NCBI RefSeq assembly: GCF_013283785.1
Contig: NZ_JABCPZ010000006.1
Span: 49,406 to 113,405, forward strand
Direction of reading: 5' to 3'
Source: Nonomuraea antri
Lineage (GTDB): Bacteria > Actinomycetota > Actinomycetes > Streptosporangiales > Streptosporangiaceae
DNA: 64,000 nucleotides
The translations under genes were made by a program, and so were the position numbers. Below, in pieces: positions 34,570 through 42,906 of the stretch. Below the pieces are notes generated by a model. That model was given only the letters and a program-made list of their open reading frames with translations, ran no database searches and had not been told where the DNA came from. Position 1 is the stretch's first letter. Every line of letters starts with the position of its first letter.

Positions 34570-34718
34570 CCGAACAACCCGGGCAGTCCGTAGCCGATCA
34601 GCATCCCGGCCAGCCCCACCAAGGCCACCGTCGGCGGAGCCGGCGAAGGGACTTTGATCAGTCCGTACACGCCCCCCACGATCACCCCGGCCCCCAGCGA
34701 CTGGAGGTAGGGCAGCAT
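34566..34718 (-). CDS. XapX-domain protein, 50 aa
   Basis: Very short gene with GGAGG before the ATG at 34718. The product starts MLPYLQSLGAGVIVGGVYGL and continues IKVPSPAPPTVALVGLAGML before ending GLFG, a complete XapX motif: two helices around PSPAPP. It is first of the XapX-XapX-hydrolase unit. Function unknown; XapX proteins often pair in small operons. Confidence 0.75.
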   Translation of the reverse strand: MLPYLQSLGAGVIVGGVYGLIKVPSPAPPTVALVGLAGMLIGYGLPGLFG

Positions 34719-34986
34719 CGCTCACCTCCGCACGTCAGACGCCTCATTTCCGAAGCCCCGTCTATGCGCATGTCCTTTCCGGCCGCGGTCCCGCGCTAAG
34801 CCATGACCAGCTCAGATCTGGGCCAAGAGGATGCGTCCGGAGCGAGCTTCGGGGGTTGACCGGCATGCGAACGAAATCGCGCTAGCGGGCCCGGCGAGGA
34901 TCTTCTCGGCGGCCCTTGGTCGGCCGGACCGCGATGGGCGCGGCCTCATCGGTGAGTTCGCGCCTCCGATCGACCCTGAACAGAGG

Positions 34987-35574
34987 CTAGCGACGGACCG
35001 GATACCGCAAGTGCAAGGCACGCCGGCCCTGGATGACGACCGGGTCGTCGAGCAGGAGGTGCCCGCCCTCGATCTTGGAGAAGTACGGGATACCCTCGCC
35101 GAACAGCACCGGTACGAGGCTGACGCACACCTCGTCCACCAGGCCGAGCGCGAGTGCCTGCTGCGTCACGTTCGCGCTGGCGATCGTGACGTTCCGGTCA
35201 CCGGCGATCTGCTTGGCCCGATTGATCGCCGCCTCGACTCCGTCGACGAACGTCGTCGTCGGCCACTTCTCGGCGGCATCCTCCGGTGGGCGGTGCGTGA
35301 CCACGACCACGGGCGCGCCGGCCGGGTGCTTGTCGTTCCAGCCATCGGCGATGTCGAACAGGCGGCGACCGGCGATGAGCGCGCCGGTGTTCTCGGTCAG
35401 GTCCCGCCATGCCCGCGCACCCGCATCATCGACTTTGACCGAGATGTCCTCGTTGGGGTTCGGCACGCTCACGTCTCCGGCCTCGTACCAGTCGAACAGC
35501 TCGCCGACCTGGTCATCCGGTTGCGCGATGTATCCGTCCAACGACATCGTCATGTGGCTGAAGATCTTGCCCAT
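34987..35574 (-). CDS. Dihydrofolate-reductase-like (RibD C-terminal) protein
   Basis: 195 residues, a RibD_C/DHFR-fold reductase of the YwjB type. It opens with KIFSHMTMSLDGYIAQPDDQ, keeps TGALIAGRRLFDIADGWNDK and VVVVTHRPP, and has a C-terminal SLVPVLFGEGIPYF. An AGGAG precedes the ATG. Such genes usually act as NADPH reductases of unknown substrate and are common near mobile or resistance regions. No operon partner is obvious. Confidence 0.88.
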   Translation of the reverse strand: MGKIFSHMTMSLDGYIAQPDDQVGELFDWYEAGDVSVPNPNEDISVKVDDAGARAWRDLTENTGALIAGRRLFDIADGWNDKHPAGAPVVVVTHRPPEDAAEKWPTTTFVDGVEAAINRAKQIAGDRNVTIASANVTQQALALGLVDEVCVSLVPVLFGEGIPYFSKIEGGHLLLDDPVVIQGRRALHLRYPVRR

Positions 35575-35720
35575 AAGGGTTCTCCTGTGGCTATCGCTCG
35601 GCCCGGTGGCTCCCGGCCCGTCTCACATGGGCCTGTCAAAATGATCAGCACACCCCATCTTTCCCTGCCCGGAGGTCGGGACAACGGGCTAATTTAAGGC
35701 CGGCGAGTCTGATCTCCCGC

Positions 35721-36629
35721 TCACAGCAGCACCACAGCGCAGGCCAGAGAGAGGTTGAAGGTTACGCAATACAGCTGGTAGGTGGCCTTGTCGGCGGCAG
35801 TGGTGCGCCGCAGCAGGCTGCGCACGGCACACGTCCAGCACACTGCGGCGAGGATGGCGGTGGCGACGGCGACGGCCGGTGCCGGGGCGCCGGTGGACGC
35901 GAATAGCATCGTATGGATGAGGACGGGCAAGACGGTCATCGAGACGGCGAATCCGAGCCGTACCGGCCAGTGCCCGATCAGCAGGGGCAGGGTCGTGCGG
36001 CCGATGCGGCGGTCGCCTTCGACGTCTCGGACGTCCTCGTAGCGCAGCGGCACGTTGAAGGTCAAGGTCAGCACCCAGATCCAGGTCCAGCCGGTGGCGT
36101 CGATCGGACCGGTGCTCTGCCAGGCGGTGGCGAGCAGCGCGAGGGTGCCGGCCAGCATCGACAGCGGTTTGACGTACAGGTAGTGGCGGGGCTTGGACAG
36201 CAGATTCTGGCCGAGCACCGCCGCCTGCCACAGCGAGACCCAGATCAAGGTGCCGCTCAGCCAGCCCAGCAGGGTGTAGGCGGCCATGCCCAACCAGAAT
36301 CGGCGCATCAGCCCGGCCGGGGTGGTCATGCCTGACGGGATGGGCCGGTAGGGCTTGTTGGCCTGATCTTCATCTGCGCCGGTGGCCTGGTTACTGGTGT
36401 CGAACACGTATTGGTACAAGAAGAACAGCGCGCAGCCGACCGCCAGATGCCGGGCGAGCGACCAGCCGGTGATGTCGTGGTAGGCGCAGGCGGCGGCGAC
36501 GAAGGTCAGGCCCGGGATCGTGGCGGCCAGGGCGTTGTCGGCCATGAGCAGGCGTGTCAGCTTGATCTCGAACCGGACCCGCTCTGCCGGCGAGCGCCGG
36601 GCCGGGCGGACGGTGTCCGTCGCGGTCAT
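35721..36629 (-). CDS. UbiA-family prenyltransferase
   Basis: Integral membrane prenyltransferase, about 302 residues from the ATG at 36629, with 8-9 hydrophobic helices. Both Asp-rich motifs that hold Mg-prenyl diphosphate are present in modified form: DTSNQATGADEDQANKPYRP (NxxxDxxxD type) and RYEDVRDVEGDRRIGRTTLP. The sequence fits the UbiA group that attaches prenyl chains to aromatic or sugar acceptors in membranes. The acceptor is unknown. An isoprenyl synthase is encoded in the same island at 46261-48546, so a functional link is possible. Confidence 0.87.
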   Translation of the reverse strand: MTATDTVRPARRSPAERVRFEIKLTRLLMADNALAATIPGLTFVAAACAYHDITGWSLARHLAVGCALFFLYQYVFDTSNQATGADEDQANKPYRPIPSGMTTPAGLMRRFWLGMAAYTLLGWLSGTLIWVSLWQAAVLGQNLLSKPRHYLYVKPLSMLAGTLALLATAWQSTGPIDATGWTWIWVLTLTFNVPLRYEDVRDVEGDRRIGRTTLPLLIGHWPVRLGFAVSMTVLPVLIHTMLFASTGAPAPAVAVATAILAAVCWTCAVRSLLRRTTAADKATYQLYCVTFNLSLACAVVLL

Positions 36630-37610
36630 GCCTTGTCCCTTCGCAGGCTGGCGTCCGATGCCAGAACCAATTATCACTATATGCATCTGGACGATCGTGA
36701 AGAGTTATTCGATCCGAGTGGCGAGAACCTCCCCACCGTCCCAACGGCCAGACGTTCGAAGTCTTCGAGCGATTTCGTGCGGTGTATCTGAATCCCATCG
36801 AGGCGGCGGACCTGGTCTCCAGCCCTGACAGCGACAACGTCACGGAGAGGGACGCGCTCACTCTCGATTCGCAGCCGGCCGCGCCTCGCGCGTTTCGTCC
36901 ACCCCGCCCTGTCCCTCACGCTTGATGCGCGAGGGACAGGGCTGACTTCGGCTGATTCCGGGAACTACCGGCGACGGCGAGGCGGCAGATAGGTCTCCAG
37001 CGCGCAGCTGATCATCTCGCCAGTCGCAGGGTGGCCGCGACCCGGATCGCCATTGGCGCGATCAGATCCGCGGAGGCCGCCAGTTCCACCATGTGGCGGT
37101 CCGGGCTCGCCGAGGTCATGCCGGAACCTGGGCGGCCGGCAGGGTACGGGCGCGAGGGCCGGGCACGATGAGCTGTCCGTTGGTGATGAGGGTCGGCGAG
37201 GTCAGCGGTGGACTTCGCGGGGTCGCAGAAGATCTTCACGAGGTGTAGCTGCCGTCGTCGAGTCGGCGCACCCATGGCCGCGACGTCCTCGCGCACGGCC
37301 TTCGGCAAGGCCGTCGTCGACGAAGACCGTGACCATTGCTTGGACGGGTCTACGGGCAAGCGGGGGGTGTCCCGTCGGGTGACCCCTCCGTCGGGCTATT
37401 CCGTTGGCTGTCGTTGGGCTCTGGCTTTACGGTCCGGCCGAGGCGGCCGACAGCGGGCAGCGCAAAACAGCGCAATTTGCCGTGGTGTCAGCCCGGCGAT
37501 ATGCCGGACGCGTGCCGAAGAGCATCTGACGAGCATGAACTCGGCCGTCTCCGCCTCTCAAAGGGTCGCCGAGAATCGAGAAAGCCCAGGTCCGGCGGGG
37601 TATAGGATGG
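36630..37610. other. Gene-poor stretch at the end of segment A
   Basis: About 980 bp. Frames on both strands lack domains, ribosome sites or consistent codon bias. The last 100 bp hold an arm-site-like repeat described separately. Confidence 0.45.
37514..37535 (+). repeat. Candidate integrase arm site
   Basis: A 22-bp unit of the form GCCGAAGAGCA, six variable-rich bases, CGAGCA. It recurs at 57464-57485 at the same distance (about 95 bp) from the tRNA-like core, and at 37766-37787 beyond this core. Confidence 0.55.
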
Positions 37611-37650
37611 TAGGGTGCCCGGGGCTCGAACCCGGAACCTATGGATTAAA
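37611..37650 (-). repeat. tRNA-Lys 3'-half copy (att site), 38/40 identical
   Basis: Matches 57559-57598 except for two C-to-T changes, in the same orientation. It ends in the anticodon-loop GGATTAAA, where tRNA-directed recombinases usually cross over. Marks the junction between segments A and B. Confidence 0.85.
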
Positions 37651-37900
37651 GTCGCAGTTCTCAATGCCGCCCAATATCGAATCGTGTCCTCTTGCGCCAC
37701 GATGGCATGCGTTGCCCACCCCTCAAACGTCCAAGAATGCCACCCAGTGTTATGCCGTATCAGGCGCCGATGAGCATCCAACGAGCAACCGTGTAACCGT
37801 TGGCATCCCTTGACCATACGCACTTCTCTGCTGGCCGGGCGGTGCGGCTACGTGAATCTCGGTGGTGCGGACCGCTGGTCACCAGGGATGGAATCCCCGG
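37651..37900. other. Short non-coding stretch after att copy
   Basis: No gene recognised apart from the arm-site repeat at 37766-37787. Confidence 0.4.
37766..37787 (+). repeat. Candidate integrase arm site, right side
   Basis: Third copy of the GCCGAnGAGCA...CGAGCA unit, 115 bp after the 37611-37650 core. Flanks the core together with the copy at 37514. Confidence 0.5.
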
Positions 37901-39067
37901 TTACTCGGCTGTTAGGCCAGCGTCGTTGAGTCGCTTGATGAGGCTGGGCTTGCCCTGGTGGCGTTCCCGGAGGTGGGCGAGGCGCTGGGTGAAGGCGCCG
38001 GTGTGCTCGTCGCGGATGGCCAAGGCGCTCAGGTCGCGCAGGACTTCGACGGCCAGGTCGTATTCTCGGGGCTTCTTGGTGCCGATGGAGGCCTCCACCA
38101 CGTCCCACGCGGCGTCGAGATCCTGAGCGAGCCGGTTCAGGCGCAGTTCCCTGGCCTGCCGTCGCTCCTGTTCCCGGCGCGCCTGTTCGTCGGCGTGCCG
38201 GGCCGCCTCCTGCTGCTCGCGTACGTGGCGGCGGGTGGCGGCGGCGTCCAGCAGTTCGGCGACCGTCCGCCCCGTCTCCACCTCCTGGCCGGTGCTTACG
38301 CCGCCGAACTCGCGCAGCATCTCCCGCCGAACCTTCACGCCGTCTTCCTCGATCACCCGCAGCAGCAGCGCGTCCTTACGCTTGGCGGGCAGCGCGCCGA
38401 TCCAGGCGGCAAGGGCCTGTTGATCGTGTTGTACGGGTTGCGCCGGCGGGCTGGCTTCGGCGGCGGCTGCGAAGAGGTCGTCGTCCAGGCGCAAGAAGTC
38501 GGCCAGAGCCCGTTGCGGCGCGCTGAGCGAACCCAGCCCGGGCGGAACGGGCGGCTCCAGCACATCCTCCTCCTCGTAGTCGAAGGCATCCTCGTCCCGC
38601 TCCCACGCCCCGTACGCCGACAGCCAGGCCAGATAAAGCGGCCGGAGGTCACCGGCGGCCAGTTCGGCACGGATGCCCACGATCGCCGACAGCGACCGCT
38701 CGACGTCGTCCTCCCAGGACTCCTCCTCCGCCTCGCTGGTGAAGTCGAGGACGAGGTGTCCGCCGCTGGTCCAGGCACTGACCTGCTCGCCCACGCAGTA
38801 GCGTTCGGCCTGCTTGAGGTCGAGCACGGTCTTGGGCAGGCGCAGCATGATCCGGTGCGTCCCCCAGTTGGCCAGATGCAGGTGGGCGTCGTAGTAACGC
38901 TCCACCAAGCGGGACGGGTCCCCGCGGAAGTCACCCCAGTGGTACTCGTTGGTGAAGCTGGTGGCGGTGATGTGCGCCCGGGTGGACAGGGCCCGCACCT
39001 CGGCCTGCTGCTGGTCGGTGAGCGGCCGGTCCAGGGCCAGGAACTCGTAGTACTGGTATTCGCTCAT
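37901..39067 (-). CDS. Conserved hypothetical protein (388 aa)
   Basis: Starts MSEYQYYEFLALDRPLTDQQ at 39067. The first 160 residues match a widespread bacterial hypothetical family (TNEYHWGDFRGDPSRLVERY, then ANWGTHRIMLRLPK). An acidic middle (DAFDYEEEDVLEPP) leads to a long charged helical region likely to be a coiled coil (REQQEAARHADEQARREQER). Cytoplasmic, function unknown. It forms a unit with the 104-residue gene four bases upstream. Often seen in mobile or accessory regions, but I cannot assign a role. Confidence 0.8.
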   Translation of the reverse strand: MSEYQYYEFLALDRPLTDQQQAEVRALSTRAHITATSFTNEYHWGDFRGDPSRLVERYYDAHLHLANWGTHRIMLRLPKTVLDLKQAERYCVGEQVSAWTSGGHLVLDFTSEAEEESWEDDVERSLSAIVGIRAELAAGDLRPLYLAWLSAYGAWERDEDAFDYEEEDVLEPPVPPGLGSLSAPQRALADFLRLDDDLFAAAAEASPPAQPVQHDQQALAAWIGALPAKRKDALLLRVIEEDGVKVRREMLREFGGVSTGQEVETGRTVAELLDAAATRRHVREQQEAARHADEQARREQERRQARELRLNRLAQDLDAAWDVVEASIGTKKPREYDLAVEVLRDLSALAIRDEHTGAFTQRLAHLRERHQGKPSLIKRLNDAGLTAE

Positions 39068-39071
39068 GCCC

Positions 39072-39386
39072 TCACCCGGCCCAGCGGCGAAACGCGTTGA
39101 TCCATTCGGCTCCGTCCGGTGGCGGGACGGGGAGCGGCAGGTCGAGGATGCCGATCGCCTGCTCGTGCCCGCTATGGCGGCAGATCGCCACGATGCCACT
39201 CCCGACCAGGAAGTCGATCGCGGTGACGGTGACCCGCAGGCCGAGCACGGTCGTCTCGAACGGCATCGCCAGGTTGTCGCCGATCATCACATGGAAGCCG
39301 GAGAGCTGCTCGTCATCGTTGTAGGCGTCCACGATCGCCTGCTCGATCAGTTCATCTAGATGATCGTCAGGGGGGCGGCGAGTCAC
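39072..39386 (-). CDS. Conserved hypothetical protein (104 aa)
   Basis: GTG start at 39386. Small mixed alpha/beta protein (LDELIEQAIVDAYNDDEQLS, then GLRVTVTAIDFLVGSGIVAI, closing with EWINAFRRW). It resembles short hypothetical proteins that precede the MSEYQYYEF family, and its stop is four bases from that gene. The pair probably works together; function unknown. Confidence 0.7.
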   Translation of the reverse strand: MTRRPPDDHLDELIEQAIVDAYNDDEQLSGFHVMIGDNLAMPFETTVLGLRVTVTAIDFLVGSGIVAICRHSGHEQAIGILDLPLPVPPPDGAEWINAFRRWAG

Positions 39387-39452
39387 AGAAGCACACGATA
39401 CTCCCGCGAGGAACCCTGGCGATCACGCTTGGGTAGAGGGAATGCTGGACCG

Positions 39453-39839
39453 TCAGGGCTGTGCGGGGGTGATGTCGGTGTGCGGGAAGTCGTCGCCTTT
39501 GAAGGCAGGGGCTGGTCGAGGTCTTTGGCGAGAGCGTAGGCGAAGCAGTCGCCCATGTTGAGTTTGGCCTTGGAGTTGTTGCCCTTGCCATAGATCTGGT
39601 ACGCCCGGCGTGCGATCCTGGCTTGAAGGGGTGTTACCGGCTCGATGATGAGGCCCATCTCATCAACGAGCGTGTCGAAGGCGTTGCGCATGGCCTCACC
39701 ACGGTTGTCCGCCACGATGACCGCTTCGACGTAGGTGACGGCCGAGATGCGACACGTCTGCGGCGATGGTGTGAGCGAATGGAATGGCCTCTGGCGCACC
39801 GTTGATGACGGCAACGATGGCGCTGGAGTCGATGATCAG
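39453..39839 (-). pseudogene. vapC: VapC-like PIN toxin with two frameshifts
   Basis: Pieces of one PIN-domain ribonuclease lie in different frames. The N-terminal strand with the first catalytic Asp (IIDSSAIVAVINGAPEAIPF) begins at the VapB stop. The middle (SAVTYVEAVIVADNRGEAMR through KLNMGDCFAYALAKDLDQPL) is in a second frame. The C-terminal KGDDFPHTDITPA is in a third. The start codon appears to be CTG rather than ATG. In intact form this toxin would cleave RNA. Either decay or sequence error. Confidence 0.7.
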
Positions 39840-40057
39840 GCGGGAAGACCGGTGTCCGGGTCGTACAGATCTTCCACGGACAGTCGATCTCGACCGAGGT
39901 GGGTCCGCATGCCGGCGGCAACGCTCAGAATGCGTTCGGCCCTGCCGGCGGCTTCGGAGCGGCGTTCCAGCGCATCCAGGCGGCGTTCGAGCACTTGAGC
40001 GGCGTGCTGGGTTTCCTCGGCCAGCCGGATGACCCGCGTCGTTCTGCGGTTAGTCAG
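39836..40057 (-). CDS. vapB: VapB-like antitoxin
   Basis: About 73 residues. A helical region (TTRVIRLAEETQHAAQVLER) is followed by AERILSVAAGMRTHLGRDRL and the tail LYDPDTGLPA, the usual VapB C-terminus that wraps the toxin (LYDE.GLP pattern). No ATG is visible at the expected start; CTG at 40057 or an in-frame start further upstream are options. The stop overlaps the toxin start. It overlaps the 3' end of the helicase gene by about eight bases. Confidence 0.55.
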   Translation of the reverse strand: MTNRRTTRVIRLAEETQHAAQVLERRLDALERRSEAAGRAERILSVAAGMRTHLGRDRLSVEDLYDPDTGLPA

Positions 40058-42709
40058 GGATTCCCCCTGGCGTGGTGCCGGCGGCGGCATGCCAGGCTTT
40101 CCAGATCTCGGGGCGGAGTCTGCCGCGGTCGGCGACCGGCAATCCTTGTTCACGAGCCCATGCGCGCACTTGCGATGAGGTCGGCTGCTGGTCGCTTGGC
40201 TGCGCCACCTCTGCTGACGTCTTCGGCGGGGAAGGGAGCGGGGGAATGTCGGTGGCCGGTGGGTGCTCATCTGAGCCGGATGTTGCGGTGGTGAAGCCGA
40301 GGCGGGTGAGGGTGCGGCGCCGCTTGCCGTACATACGTTCCAACTGTGGGACTTGTGCGTCAAGGTAGTCATGTACCTCGACGTCGTGCTTGGTGGCGGC
40401 TTTCGCATGATCCGGCCGACATGCTGGATCACCTTGCCTTTGAACGAGATCGGCATCGCTAGAAACAGGGCGTCCAGTCGGGGTAGGTCGAATCCCTCGC
40501 CTGCGACCTTGTCGATGGCCAGGAGCACCAGGGGTCCTGCTTCGGTATCGGTCAGGCGGGTGCGGACGTGGTCGCGTTCGGCTGCGCTGAACTGCCCGTG
40601 CAGGAGCGTGGCGGCCACGCCCCGGTCTGCCAGGGCGGCGGTCATGCATTGAAGGTGTTCCATCCGATTGGTCAAGATCAGGCTGTTCCTGCCCCGGCTC
40701 GCCGCGTCCGCGATGTCGGCGGCGATCTGGGCGGTCCGGACCTCGTCTGCAGCCAGTTCGCCGTAGATCGCTTGGAAGGAGGCGCCGTCGTTTCCGATTT
40801 CCTCGGTGTTGAAGTCGGTCGGGTGGACGATGAGTCGCTGGGCGAACGACACCTCGGCGGTGATCTCGTGCCGGATCGGTCCGCACTGCATCGTGATGAG
40901 CGCGTCCATCTGATCAGCCCGGTACGGCGTCGCCGATAGCCCGATCCAACGTTTCACGGCCACTTGACGGATGGCGGCCTCGGCGGCCGGAGCGCCCACC
41001 GCATGGCATTCGTCGACGATGACCATGCCGTACTCGTTCAGCAGCGACGGGTCGGCGTCGCGGTGGGCAACGGACTGCAGCATGATGACATCGACGACTC
41101 CGTGCCGCTTGTCCTTGCCCTTGCCCTTGGCGCCCACCTGCGCGTCGTCAAGATCGAGGAACGTCGTCAGTCGTTCTTTCCACTGGTCGAGCAGTTCGGC
41201 GCGGTTCACGATGATCGCCGTCGGTGCTTGGTGCCGGGCGATCAGTGCACAGGCCATCACAGTCTTGCCCGCGCCAGGCGGCGCCATCAGGACTCCCGTG
41301 AGGTGCTTGGCCATCGCGGTGACCGCCTCGTCCTGTACGTTCGTCAGCTCACCGGTGAAACGCACCGCGATCGGGTCGTGGTCCGGCACCGCGGTGGTGA
41401 TCTCCATGGCGCCGCCCGCTGCCGCGATCAGATGTTCCGCTTGCTCCGCCAGCCCTCGTGGGAGTCGTAGCCAGTCGGGGTCGCTGTCGTCGAAGCAGCG
41501 TACGAAGCGCGGAGTGGCGAAAGTGGAGTACCGCATCGACTGCCACCGGTAGAACTCTGGGTTGTGAAAGGCGGCCAGGTGTTTGAGAGCGGCGATCAGT
41601 GGCGCGGGAAGGCCGTCGGTCGAGATCGCCAGCATAGCGCCCAGCCGCGCGCGCACCCGTTGGGGCGCGACACCCAGCGCGCCATTACGGGGCTTGGCGG
41701 GCAACCTGCCGGTCGTCGATGGCCCGGCGTCGATCTGGCCGAACCGCTTGACCAGCGCATCCACCTCGACCGGACGTAGCCGGCGCGCACTGGACAGGAA
41801 CGCGAACTGATCCTCATATGGCTGCCAGGTGTGCGGGTCACAGAACAGCGTTGTGCCCTGCTCCCGGCTACCGCCATGCAACGGCAACGCGATCAAATTC
41901 CCGAACCGGAATCGAGCCGCCGCCTTGACCGGAAGCGAATCCTGCGCTGGAAACAGCCGGTCATAGCTGGCCAGCGACATAGTGCCTCGCCGGTCGATCG
42001 CCTCACGCAACAGTCCCATGCCGATGGCGCGCGCCGACGCAGCCAGGACGGGCTCGGTGAAGAACACCCACACGTGGGCACCGGCTCCGGACCGGGAAAT
42101 CTCTGCCGCCGTAGGGATGCCGGCCCGCGTACAGGCTTCCGCGTAGGCGGCGGCGTCGCCCTGCCAGCCCACGCCATCGAAATCGCATGCCACCAACTGG
42201 CAGGTGTCGTCGGACAGCATCGGATACAGCCCGACATGGGAGTCGCGTCCGTCGGTGGTTCGGCTCAGGTGCGCGATGAGAACTTCATCCGTCAGCGGCA
42301 GGAACTCCCGCTCGGCGTCGTCCCTTTGACGCCAGAACTCCTTCTCCGCGGGGCTCCACCCGTGCCTGCCGGTCTTGCGGCTGGAGAAGCGAGTGGCATA
42401 CACATCGCGGCGGCCGACGAACAACGCCTTGAACAAGGCGAGCTTTTCGGACGGAGGTGAAGCTGCGTCCGCGTACGGCAAGCCATTGTGCGATAGATTG
42501 CCGGGTGTAGCGGAGATTCGATCAGGTTCGATGGGGCCGCGCTCGATCGAGGCCGAGGCTTGCTGCCGGAGAAGCTGCCTGAGCCGGCCATTCTCCTCAC
42601 GCAACTCAGCGATCTCGACCAACGCAGCGTCCAGTCGCATCCGTAGCTCAACCGGGTCGTTCCATTCAGCCCACAAGTCCACGGACCTATCCTGCGTGTT
42701 TACCGCCAT
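40050..42709 (-). CDS. TOTE-like primase-helicase with Lsr2-like tail (one frameshift)
   Basis: Large putative defence protein, about 886 residues once one frameshift is bridged. Residues about 20-52 form a coiled coil. About 90-290 is an archaeo-eukaryotic primase domain with catalytic DFD (176-178) and sxH-like GAGAHVW (H212), the arrangement of TOTE conflict-system primases. About 460-760 is an SF2 helicase: Walker A PPGAGKT (477-483), DECH (566-569), SAT (592-594), QHVGRIMR. Near 40405 the frame shifts; the tail then reads KAATKHDVEVHDYLDAQVPQ and ends in SSQVRAWAREQGLPVADRGR, an Lsr2-type DNA-binding module. Without the shift the frame runs into vapB. Confidence 0.75.
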
Positions 42710-42906
42710 GCATCCAAGCGCCCACCCCCAGATGACCGTCCCAAGGACGCCGACACTAGGGCGAGGCTCGCATTGGACAGTCCGTATGCACGGGGCACGC
42801 CCAGATGAGACGCCAAACAGTGGCGGTGATCCCTCAGGACCGTCACCAGTGGCGTATTGGCGCGAAGGGCCTGTCTGCGGTGGCGTCGGCCGTTATGGTC
42901 GTGGTC

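Noticed and set aside
36630..37610. Short frames as genes at the end of segment A
   Set aside because: None has a domain, ribosome site or actinobacterial codon pattern.
39836..42709. True helicase-VapB fusion protein
   Set aside because: The 120 residues between the two are low-complexity, whereas a clean helicase tail is found one frame over.
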